The notes below the pieces were generated by a model, which saw only the letters and a program-made list of their open reading frames with translations, ran no database searches and was not told the origin of the DNA. Shown piece by piece: positions 26,384-32,134 of a DNA stretch of 32,134 nucleotides (positions are counted from its first letter, which is position 1; each line of letters starts with the position of its first letter). This stretch comes from DATGEO01 sp035310015 (GTDB lineage: Bacteria > Chloroflexota > Dormibacteria > Dormibacterales > Dormibacteraceae): assembly GCA_035310015.1 (NCBI GenBank), contig DATGEO010000032.1, positions 1-32,134 on the forward strand, read 5' to 3'. Both the position numbers and the translations under genes were made by a program.

Positions 26384-27055
26384 TCAACCCTCGCGATGCG
26401 GCGGCAGCTCAGGCCTGCTCGAGGGCGCCAGGCGCCCTGGATCCAGGCCTGCGCGGCGCAGCATCGCCGACGCCAGCCGCTCGTAGCGATGCTCGGCCAG
26501 GTCGCCCACCGGATCCGCGCTCGCGGACATCAGCTGCCGAAAGCTCAAAGACGTGATCGCGCGAAACGCGAGGACCGCGCGCGCCTGGTCGGCCCGCCCC
26601 GTCATCGACGCGACGCGCACGAAGGCGAGCGCCGCGCCCAGCTCGCGCATGTCGCGCCAGCGCCATGTCCCGTAAACCAGCAGCACGAGCAGGATCGGGG
26701 GCACCGCCACCAGCACGGCAAGGACGATCGCCAGCTTGATGATCGCGTCGTGCACCTGGGCTCCCGCCGACACGAGCGGATCGCCCGAGTACCGCTCCAG
26801 CGCGTTCGCCGTGTCGAGCAGGAACTGCGTCACGTACGGAATGCCCCCGGGCACGGCGTGCCGGAACGACGCGATCCAGTCGTTGAAGGTCTTGCCCGTG
26901 CTCGTGATGCCGTCGGCGATCACCTCCAGGCCCAGAACCGTCTTGTAGATCAGCCAACCTAGCACCGCCCAGCCTGCAGTCCACAGCACGCTGAGCAGGT
27001 CGCCCACGACGCGCCTGAACGCGGGCCACGGGCGGTCCGGATAGAGCTTGACCAT
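26384..27055 (-). CDS. Membrane protein of unknown function (223 aa)
   Basis: I do not recognise a family. The protein has an N-terminal transmembrane helix (about 18-45, VGDLLSVLWTAGWAVLGWLIYKTVLGL), a Gly/Thr-rich extracytoplasmic stretch of about 55 residues, a second long helix (about 105-130, IIKLAIVLAVLVAVPPILLVLLVYG), then a basic cytoplasmic helical region with an AFRAITSLSFRQLM segment and a disordered Pro/Arg-rich end. The start is ATG 27055, 6 nt after TATGGT. It is separated from the USP gene by 55 bp and from the DUF2277 gene by 37 bp, each with its own -10-like element, so all three are probably independent units. Confidence 0.75.
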   Translation of the reverse strand: MVKLYPDRPWPAFRRVVGDLLSVLWTAGWAVLGWLIYKTVLGLEVIADGITSTGKTFNDWIASFRHAVPGGIPYVTQFLLDTANALERYSGDPLVSAGAQVHDAIIKLAIVLAVLVAVPPILLVLLVYGTWRWRDMRELGAALAFVRVASMTGRADQARAVLAFRAITSLSFRQLMSASADPVGDLAEHRYERLASAMLRRAGLDPGRLAPSSRPELPPHREG

Positions 27056-27061
27056 GCCCCG

Positions 27062-27067
27062 ACCATA
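27062..27067 (-). promoter_or_regulatory. -10 element of the 223-aa membrane protein gene, leaderless type
   Basis: TATGGT on the minus strand, then 6 nt, then ATG 27055. Confidence 0.5.
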
Positions 27068-27110
27068 AGGCAGCGACCCGCCGAGCGGTTTGGCTTACCG
27101 GTCTGACCGT

Positions 27111-27581
27111 TCAGCGGATCAGCAGCACCGCGCACGGAGCGTGGTCCGTGACGAACCGCGCGGCGGGTCCCAGCGAGGCCGGACCGACCGGCGGACGGTC
27201 GCGCCCACCGGCCCGGATGGCGATCAGATCGGCGCGCCACCTCGCGGCCGTGTCGCACACCAGGCGGCCTGCCTCCCCCCGAAGCTCCATCGTCTCCACG
27301 CTCTCGGCCTGATCGCGAAACGCGGCCGCCGCCTCGGCCAGTGCCTCCGCGCCACTCCGCAGCTCGGCCTCCTCGAGGTCTCGCGCGCGCTGCGGAGGCA
27401 ATCCGCGGCCACCCGGCCGCCGGCTCGCGAGCTCCAATCCCGACCGTGCGCTCGTCCCCTGGACGTGGAGCAGCAGCACGTGGGCGCCGTCGAGGCCGAC
27501 GAGCCGCGTGATCGCGTCGACCAACGCCCTGGTGTGGAGACCATCGATCAGGACGAGGACGCGCCTGACCGCGCTCGTCAT
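27111..27581 (-). CDS. Universal stress protein (UspA) family protein
   Basis: A 156-residue single-domain protein. The N-terminal strand RRVLVLIDGLHTRALVDAI and the strand AHVLLLHVQG, a middle helix-rich part with EAELRSGAEALAEAAAAF, the strand-turn ARWRADLIAIRAGGRDRPP and the final GPAARFVTDHAPCAVLLIR match the UspA alpha/beta fold. The last block is the usual ATP/phosphate-binding region (normally G-x2-G-x9-G-S/T), here somewhat degenerate, so nucleotide binding is uncertain. ATG 27581 overlaps the stop of the ArsB-like transporter gene (ATGA), implying translational coupling and a possible regulatory role on the transporter. The frame extends far upstream but that is a shadow of the transporter gene. 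Confidence 0.8.
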   Translation of the reverse strand: MTSAVRRVLVLIDGLHTRALVDAITRLVGLDGAHVLLLHVQGTSARSGLELASRRPGGRGLPPQRARDLEEAELRSGAEALAEAAAAFRDQAESVETMELRGEAGRLVCDTAARWRADLIAIRAGGRDRPPVGPASLGPAARFVTDHAPCAVLLIR

Positions 27582-28852
27582 CGAAAGCTCACCGCGATCA
27601 GAAGGCCGGCCGCGATGAGAGTCAACGGTGCCACGACGACACCAATCTTGAAGAAGTCCCAGGCGGAGACCTCGACGCCCCGGCGCCGCACGATCACGAG
27701 CCACAGCATCGTCGAGAGGGCGCCCACCGGCGTGAGGTTGGGTCCGAGGTCCGCGCCCGCGAGCGCGCCGAATAGAAATGGCGCGTGCAGCGCCGGCGCT
27801 ACGCCACCGGTCTGCGCTCCCGAGACGAACACCAGCACCGCCGGAAGGTTGTTCACGACGTTGCTCGTGACGGCCGTTCCGAGCAAGCCGCCGGCCACGG
27901 CGGTCGAAGCATCGGTGGCCCGAGCCACCGCCCCCGCGACCAACGCCGTGGTCAGGCCTGCATCCTGAACTGCCCTTATGAGCACGAAGAGAGCGGCGAT
28001 GTAGACGAACAGGGCCGGGCTCACGTGCGCCTGCAGGTGCTGCCTCGAGAGCCGGCGACGCGCGATGGCTATGCCGCAAAGCCCGACGCCGCCCGCCGTG
28101 GCCACGACACCAAGCGGCCACAACAGCGCGGAGGCGATGACGTACGCGAGCGCGAGCAGCGCGAGGCCCGCAAGCACCGGAACGAAGAAGGAGCGCTCGG
28201 CCGACGCGGCCGACACGGCGGACCTCCAGTCGAATTCGAACCTGCGATCGGCGGTCCGCCAGAACAGGGCCATGAAGACGCCTGCGGTGATGGCGATGGC
28301 CGCGATCGAGGCCGGCAGCAGGTGCAGCAGATACTCCCCGAGCGGAGCGTGCAGGCGCTCGCCGACGAGCACGTTGATGGGATTCGATATCGGCAGCGTC
28401 ATCGACGCCGAGTTCGCCACGAAGCTGACGGCGAGCAGGTAGGGCATGACCCTGAGCCGCAATCGAGTGGCCATCGTGTAGACGACCGGGGTGAGGATGA
28501 TCGCGGTCGCGTCGTTCGAGAGGAAGATCGTGACGAGCGCGCCGATCAGGATGACGGTCACCAGCAGCCTTCGGCCGCGTCCGGCCGCGGCGCCCGCGGC
28601 CAGCGCCGCGATCCAGTCGAAGAACCTCGACATGTCGGCCACCGCGGCGGTCAGCATCAAGCCGAAGAAGAACAGGAAGAGGTTCCACTCCGAGCCCACC
28701 GCATCGGCCGCGGCGCCCGGCGTGACCGCTCCCACCACCAGCATCAACACCCCACCGCACGCGGCAAACCACGTCTCGTTGATTCGCAGCGGCCGCACCA
28801 CGACCGCGGTCAGGGTCACCGCAAAGATGACGGCGGCAAGGGCAGTGTGCAT
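27578..28852 (-). CDS. ArsB/NhaD-type (ion transporter superfamily) membrane transporter
   Basis: A 424-residue protein with about 11-12 transmembrane helices. Signature blocks match arsenite pump ArsB: FLSNDATAIILTPVVY, SFVANSASMTLPISNPINVLV, VVNNLPAVLVF and GADLGPNLTPVGALSTMLWL. ArsB exports arsenite or antimonite; near relatives carry sodium/proton or dicarboxylates. There is no arsR, arsC or arsA nearby, so arsenic resistance is not supported by context. ATG 28852 starts directly after the kinase stop (TAG then ATG) and its stop overlaps the USP start, placing it in the long lysS-to-USP run. Confidence 0.85.
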   Translation of the reverse strand: MHTALAAVIFAVTLTAVVVRPLRINETWFAACGGVLMLVVGAVTPGAAADAVGSEWNLFLFFFGLMLTAAVADMSRFFDWIAALAAGAAAGRGRRLLVTVILIGALVTIFLSNDATAIILTPVVYTMATRLRLRVMPYLLAVSFVANSASMTLPISNPINVLVGERLHAPLGEYLLHLLPASIAAIAITAGVFMALFWRTADRRFEFDWRSAVSAASAERSFFVPVLAGLALLALAYVIASALLWPLGVVATAGGVGLCGIAIARRRLSRQHLQAHVSPALFVYIAALFVLIRAVQDAGLTTALVAGAVARATDASTAVAGGLLGTAVTSNVVNNLPAVLVFVSGAQTGGVAPALHAPFLFGALAGADLGPNLTPVGALSTMLWLVIVRRRGVEVSAWDFFKIGVVVAPLTLIAAGLLIAVSFR

Positions 28853-29377
28853 CTACGCGGGCGCGCCGTCGATTCGCGCCACGCGCACGGCATCCACGTC
28901 GTCGCTGGTCCGGAGCACGTGGACCGCCGCAAAGCCCTCTTCACCCAGTTCCTCGAGCGACTTCTTCAAGTGGGCATGCAGCCGCCGCACGGCGTCGGGC
29001 GGAACCGCTCTCGCATGCCGCCGGTCGATGCGCGCGAGGCAGAGCTCCAGCGGCAGGTCGAAAACGATGGCGACCATCGGCCTCCCGTACTTCCGCGCCA
29101 TCGCCGCCAGCGGCTTGCGCGACGCCTGCTTGACGTTGGTCGCGTCGATCACCACCGGGCGCCCACCCCGCAGCCGCTCCCGCGCGATGGCGTGCAGCAC
29201 CCGGAAGGCCGCCGGCGTGGCCGCCATGTTGGTCTCGTCGTCGGAGACCAGCGCCCGGCACGCATCGGACGAGATGACCTGCGTCGGCGCGAAATGCCTT
29301 GCCGCGAATGTCGACTTGCCCGCTCCCGGGGCCCCGATGAGCATCACGAGCGAAGAGTCGGGGATGGTGATCTGCAT
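28853..29377 (-). CDS. Pnkp-like polynucleotide 5'-kinase domain protein (AAA family)
   Basis: A 174-residue P-loop kinase that closely follows the N-terminal kinase domain of bacterial polynucleotide kinase-phosphatase: MQITIPDSSLVMLIG, Walker A GAPGAGKST (15-23), QVISSDACRALVSDDETNMAAT, VVIDATNVKQASRKPLAAMARKYGRPMVAIVFDLP and a LARIDRR lid arginine region. In Pnkp this domain phosphorylates 5'-OH RNA or DNA ends for repair; the phosphatase and ligase domains are absent here. ATG 29377 is chosen by homology (M-x-I-T-I-P); ATG 29386 is 9 nt upstream. Longer frames run into the tRNA gene. It starts 14 nt after the encoded CCA of tRNA-Ser(TGA) and is followed without gap by the ArsB-like gene. 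The substrate is inferred. Confidence 0.8.
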   Translation of the reverse strand: MQITIPDSSLVMLIGAPGAGKSTFAARHFAPTQVISSDACRALVSDDETNMAATPAAFRVLHAIARERLRGGRPVVIDATNVKQASRKPLAAMARKYGRPMVAIVFDLPLELCLARIDRRHARAVPPDAVRRLHAHLKKSLEELGEEGFAAVHVLRTSDDVDAVRVARIDGAPA

Positions 29378-29391
29378 CGTCAGCATCAGGT

Positions 29392-29483
29392 TGGCGGAGG
29401 GGCAGGGATTTGAACCCTGGATAGGCTTGCACCTATAGCGGTTTTCAAGACCGCCGCCATCAACCGGACTCGGCCACCCCTCC
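29392..29483 (-). tRNA. tRNA-Ser (anticodon TGA)
   Basis: On the minus strand the acceptor arm GGAGGGG (29483-29477) pairs perfectly with CCCCTCC (29402-29396), then the discriminator G (29395) and an encoded CCA (29394-29392). The D-arm begins TGGCCGAG. The anticodon stem GCGGT/ACCGC encloses CTTGAAA, anticodon TGA, reading UCA. A long variable arm and the T-loop TTCAAAT confirm a class II serine tRNA. It lies 29 bp after serS and immediately before the Pnkp-like kinase gene, all on one strand. Confidence 0.97.
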
Positions 29484-29512
29484 GCGGGCACCACGGATTC
29501 TAGGAAGTGAGC

Positions 29513-30775
29513 CTAACGGCGGCCGATTACCTCCAGGCCACCCATGTACGGCCGCAGCACCTCCGGCACCGTGATCGTCCCGTCGGCCCGCTGGTAGGTC
29601 TCGATGATGGCGTCGATCGTGCGCGTGAGGGCGAGGCCGCTGCCGTTGATCGTGTGTGCGTACTGCGGCGGCGCGCCGCGCGCCGGCCGGTAGCGGATGT
29701 TGGCGCGCACGGCCTGGAAATCGTTGAAGGTCGAACAGGAGGAGACCTCGAGGTAGCGATCGAGGCCGGGTGCCCACGCCTCGAGGTCGTACTTCTTGTA
29801 CTGGGCGAAGCCCATGTCGCCGGTGCACATCAGAAGCACGTGGTAGTGCAGGCCGAGACGCTGCAGGATCTCTTCGGCGTCGCGAGTCAGCTTCTCGAAC
29901 TCCTCCATCGACGTTTCCGGGGTCGTGACCTTGACGAGCTCGACCTTCGAGAACTGGTGCAGCCGGATGAAGCCGCGAGTGTCTTTCCCCGCCGCCCCTG
30001 CCTCGGTTCGCCACGAGGGCGCGTAAGAGACGTACTTCAACGGCAGCCGGTCGGCGTCGAGGATCTCCTCGCGATGGAAGTTGGTCACCGGGACCTCGGC
30101 GGTTGGGATCAGCCACAGATCGCGGTCGGCGATCTTGAAAAGCTGGTCGGCAAACTTCGGCAGGTTCGCGGTCCCGGTCATGGCCGCGCTGTTCACGACC
30201 ATGGGCGACCACATCTCCGTGTAGCCGTGCTCGCGCGTGTGCACGTCGAGCATGAACTGCACCAGAGCCCGCTCGAGCAGCGCGCCCTCGCCCAGCAGGA
30301 ATGCGAACCGCGATCCCGCGATGCGGGCCGCGTGCTCGAAATCCAGGATTCCGAGCGCCTCGCCCAGGTCGTAATGCGTCCGAGGCGCGAATTCGAAAGA
30401 CGGCTTCGAGCCCCACTCCCTGACCACGACGTTGTCGGCCTCCGACTCGCCGACGGGCACGGATTCGTGGAACAGGTTCGGCACCCGCAGCAGCAGATCG
30501 TCGAGCCGCGCCTTGACCGCCTCGGCATCCCCAAGCTCGGACTTGGCGCGGTCGGCCATCTCCCGCAGCCTTTCTTTCAGCGCCTCGTCACGAGTTTTCG
30601 CGAACTCTTTCGAAAGGCGGTTCTGCTCGGCCTTGATCTCTTCGGCCCCGTGCAGGTGCGTACGCCACTCGCGGTCGAGGGCGAGGATCTCGTCGACCGG
30701 CGCGCCCTCGCCCTTCAGCTGCGCGGCCCGGCGCACGCGGTCAGGGTCGCGGCGGATGAGCTCGAGCGGCAGCAT
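29513..30775 (-). CDS. serS: Seryl-tRNA synthetase
   Basis: A full-length 420-residue class II synthetase. The N-terminal helical arm that grips the long variable arm of tRNA-Ser covers about residues 28-100 (EEIKAEQNRLSKEFAKTRDEALKERL). The catalytic core has motif 1 around HTREHGYTEMWSPMVVN, the serine-site segment LIPTAEVPVTNFHREEIL, motif 2 in FIRLHQFSKVELVKV and motif 3 NGSGLALTRTIDAIIETYQ. ATG 30775 follows the lysS stop with no gap (TAG then ATG), so the two synthetase genes form one unit. The next element downstream on the same strand is a substrate of this enzyme, tRNA-Ser(TGA). Confidence 0.96.
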   Translation of the reverse strand: MLPLELIRRDPDRVRRAAQLKGEGAPVDEILALDREWRTHLHGAEEIKAEQNRLSKEFAKTRDEALKERLREMADRAKSELGDAEAVKARLDDLLLRVPNLFHESVPVGESEADNVVVREWGSKPSFEFAPRTHYDLGEALGILDFEHAARIAGSRFAFLLGEGALLERALVQFMLDVHTREHGYTEMWSPMVVNSAAMTGTANLPKFADQLFKIADRDLWLIPTAEVPVTNFHREEILDADRLPLKYVSYAPSWRTEAGAAGKDTRGFIRLHQFSKVELVKVTTPETSMEEFEKLTRDAEEILQRLGLHYHVLLMCTGDMGFAQYKKYDLEAWAPGLDRYLEVSSCSTFNDFQAVRANIRYRPARGAPPQYAHTINGSGLALTRTIDAIIETYQRADGTITVPEVLRPYMGGLEVIGRR

Positions 30776-32119
30776 CTACTGCGGCGTCTCCGGTTTCATC
30801 ACCGGGAACAGGATCACGTCGCGAATCGACGCCTGGTCGGTGAGCAGCATGACGAGCCGGTCGATTCCCATGCCCAGGCCACCGCACGGCGGCAGCCCGT
30901 ACTCGACGGCGCGGAGGAAGTCCTCGTCCATCGGGTGCGCCTCGACGTTGCCGGCCGCCCGCTGCGCCGCCTGGGCCTCGAATCGCTCCCTCTGATCGAC
31001 GGGGTCCGTCAGCTCGGTGAAGGCGTTCGCATACTCGCGCCCCTGGATGATCAGCTCGAAGCGCTCGACGAAGCGCGGGTCGTAGTCACATTTCTTCGCG
31101 AGCGGTGAGATCTCGATCGGATAGTCCATGACGAAGGTCGGCTGCCGCAGCTTCGGCTCGACATGCTCCTCGAACAGGTCGTTGAGCTCGACGCCGGCGG
31201 CTGAGCGTCCCGTGTGCTCGAGCACGAGATCTGCCATGCGTTCGCGACGAAACGGCGGCGTCAGGTCGACGGCCTCTCCCTGGTACGAGGTTTCGAGCGA
31301 CGTCCCCGCCGCATCCGCCGCCGTCACGACGATGTCCTCGACCAATCGCATCACGTCCTCGTAGTCGGCGTACGCCTGGTACGACTCCAGCAGCGTGAAC
31401 TCCGGGTTGTGCCGCGGCGAAAGGCCCTCGTTCCTGAAGACGCGGCCCACCTCGTACACGCGCTCCAGGCCGCCGACCAGCAGCCGCTTGAGGTGCAGCT
31501 CGAGCGCGATGCGCAGATACAGGTCGCGATCGAGAGCGTTGTGGTGCGTGAGAAACGGCCGCGCATGGCCGCCGCCGGGAACCTCCTGCAGCACCGGCGT
31601 TTCGACCTCGAGGAAACCTCGCTCGTCGTAGAGCTTGCGGATGGCCGAGATGATCCGGGTGCGCGCGCGAAACACGTCGCGCACGTCCGGGTTCGCGATC
31701 AGGTCCACGTAGCGCTGCCGGTAGCGGATCTCGACGTCGCGGAGGCCGTGCCATTTGTCGGGCAGCGGGCGAAGCGCGGCGGTCAGCAGCTCGAAGGCGT
31801 GGACCTCCAGCGTTGGCTCGCGGCGCCTGGTGTAGAACATCGGGCCGCGGGCGCCGAGCCAGTCCCCGCGCTTGAGGTCCAGGAACTGCGCGAAGAGCTC
31901 GTCGCCCAGAATTTCGCGGCTCGCGAAAAGCTGGACGCGCCCGCCGGCGTCGAGGATGTCGGCGAACGCTCCGCCACCGATCGGGCGCATCACGGTGATG
32001 CGACCGGCGAGCGCCAGCGGCTCGGTCCTGCCTTCGCTTGCCTCGAGCAGGGCCTTGGCCTCGACGCTCGAATGCGTGGGCCGGAACACCGGTGTGCGGC
32101 GGCGAGTTTCGTCGGTCAC
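30776..32119 (-). CDS. lysS: Lysyl-tRNA synthetase, class II
   Basis: A 447-residue class II synthetase. An N-terminal OB-fold anticodon-binding domain (about 35-130, LALAGRITVMRPIGGGAFADIL) precedes the catalytic domain with the YRQRYVDLI block, motif 1 RGFLEVETPVLQ, GGGHARPFLTHHNALDRDLYLRIALELHLKRLL, motif 2 VYEVGRVFRNEGLSPRHNPEFT and motif 3 GGLGMGIDRLVMLLTD. It is slightly shorter than E. coli LysS but complete. An in-frame TAG at 32134-32132 shows that the gene starts inside the window. TTG 32128 gives three more residues, but it directly abuts a TAGTCT -10 and would precede the expected transcript start, so GTG 32119, 9 nt after that hexamer, is preferred. First gene of the lysS-serS-tRNA-kinase-transporter-USP run. 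Confidence 0.94.
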   Translation of the reverse strand: MTDETRRRTPVFRPTHSSVEAKALLEASEGRTEPLALAGRITVMRPIGGGAFADILDAGGRVQLFASREILGDELFAQFLDLKRGDWLGARGPMFYTRRREPTLEVHAFELLTAALRPLPDKWHGLRDVEIRYRQRYVDLIANPDVRDVFRARTRIISAIRKLYDERGFLEVETPVLQEVPGGGHARPFLTHHNALDRDLYLRIALELHLKRLLVGGLERVYEVGRVFRNEGLSPRHNPEFTLLESYQAYADYEDVMRLVEDIVVTAADAAGTSLETSYQGEAVDLTPPFRRERMADLVLEHTGRSAAGVELNDLFEEHVEPKLRQPTFVMDYPIEISPLAKKCDYDPRFVERFELIIQGREYANAFTELTDPVDQRERFEAQAAQRAAGNVEAHPMDEDFLRAVEYGLPPCGGLGMGIDRLVMLLTDQASIRDVILFPVMKPETPQ

Positions 32120-32128
32120 GTCCGACAA

Positions 32129-32134
32129 AGACTA
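32129..32134 (-). promoter_or_regulatory. -10 element of the lysS operon
   Basis: TAGTCT on the minus strand, 9 nt before GTG 32119. The -35 region would lie outside the window. Confidence 0.45.

Noticed and set aside
29387..29494. Upstream extension of the Pnkp-like kinase frame
   Set aside because: It runs through the tRNA-Ser(TGA) gene and has no family similarity.
32117..32128. TTG 32128 as the lysS start
   Set aside because: It directly follows the TAGTCT hexamer and would lie before the expected transcript start; GTG 32119 fits better.

Overview
The window is about 32.1 kb of chromosome from a bacterium with roughly two-thirds G+C. It is gene-dense, with GTG and TTG starts and many stop/start overlaps. 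The gene set (imuB-DUF6504-dnaE2 mutagenesis genes, a DUF222/HNH protein, a PMT-type mannosyltransferase, a GH15 glucoamylase, DUF2277, lysS-serS) suggests an Actinomycetota-like or deep Chloroflexota/Dormibacterota-like soil organism. I cannot fix the phylum from sequence alone. I see no phage genes, intact insertion sequence or CRISPR array.

Layout. (1) 1-6212, plus strand: end of imuB, a DUF6504 gene, a decayed gene fragment between repeats, then an SOS-type promoter driving an HNH endonuclease gene translationally coupled to dnaE2. (2) 6223-7593, plus: a methyltransferase and a DUF1003 membrane protein. (3) 16449-7590, minus: a tightly packed seven-gene run of ThiF/MoeB, LarE, glycerol kinase, a small membrane protein, a PMT mannosyltransferase, a second GT-C-like membrane protein and a PLP decarboxylase. 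(4) 16507-19637: an unrecognised gene convergent with a GH15 glucoamylase. (5) 19700-22482: tRNA-Ser(GCT), a duplicated small membrane protein, a methyltransferase and a secreted S33-type peptidase lipoprotein. (6) 25077-22489: clpB, divergent from mutM (25136-25963). (7) 32119-26119, minus: lysS, serS, tRNA-Ser(TGA), a Pnkp-type kinase, an ArsB-like transporter and a universal stress protein in one tight run, followed by two separately promoted small genes.

Three things stand out. First, HNH-dnaE2 looks like a damage-inducible pair: a GAAC-N4-GTTC LexA-type box lies exactly between a TTGACA -35 and a TAGCAT -10, and the -10 is 7 nt from an ATG. Second, a dispersed repeat ending in TGTTAAGACC occurs three times: it supplies the -35 of that SOS promoter, it is inserted in frame inside dnaE2 as a Pro/Ser/Ala-rich linker, and it follows mutM, so all three copies lie beside DNA-repair genes. 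Third, nearly every transcription-unit start shows a TANNNT hexamer 6-9 nt before the start codon, which points to widespread leaderless mRNAs. The tRNA-Ser(TGA) embedded between its own synthetase gene and an RNA-repair-type kinase is a further unusual arrangement.
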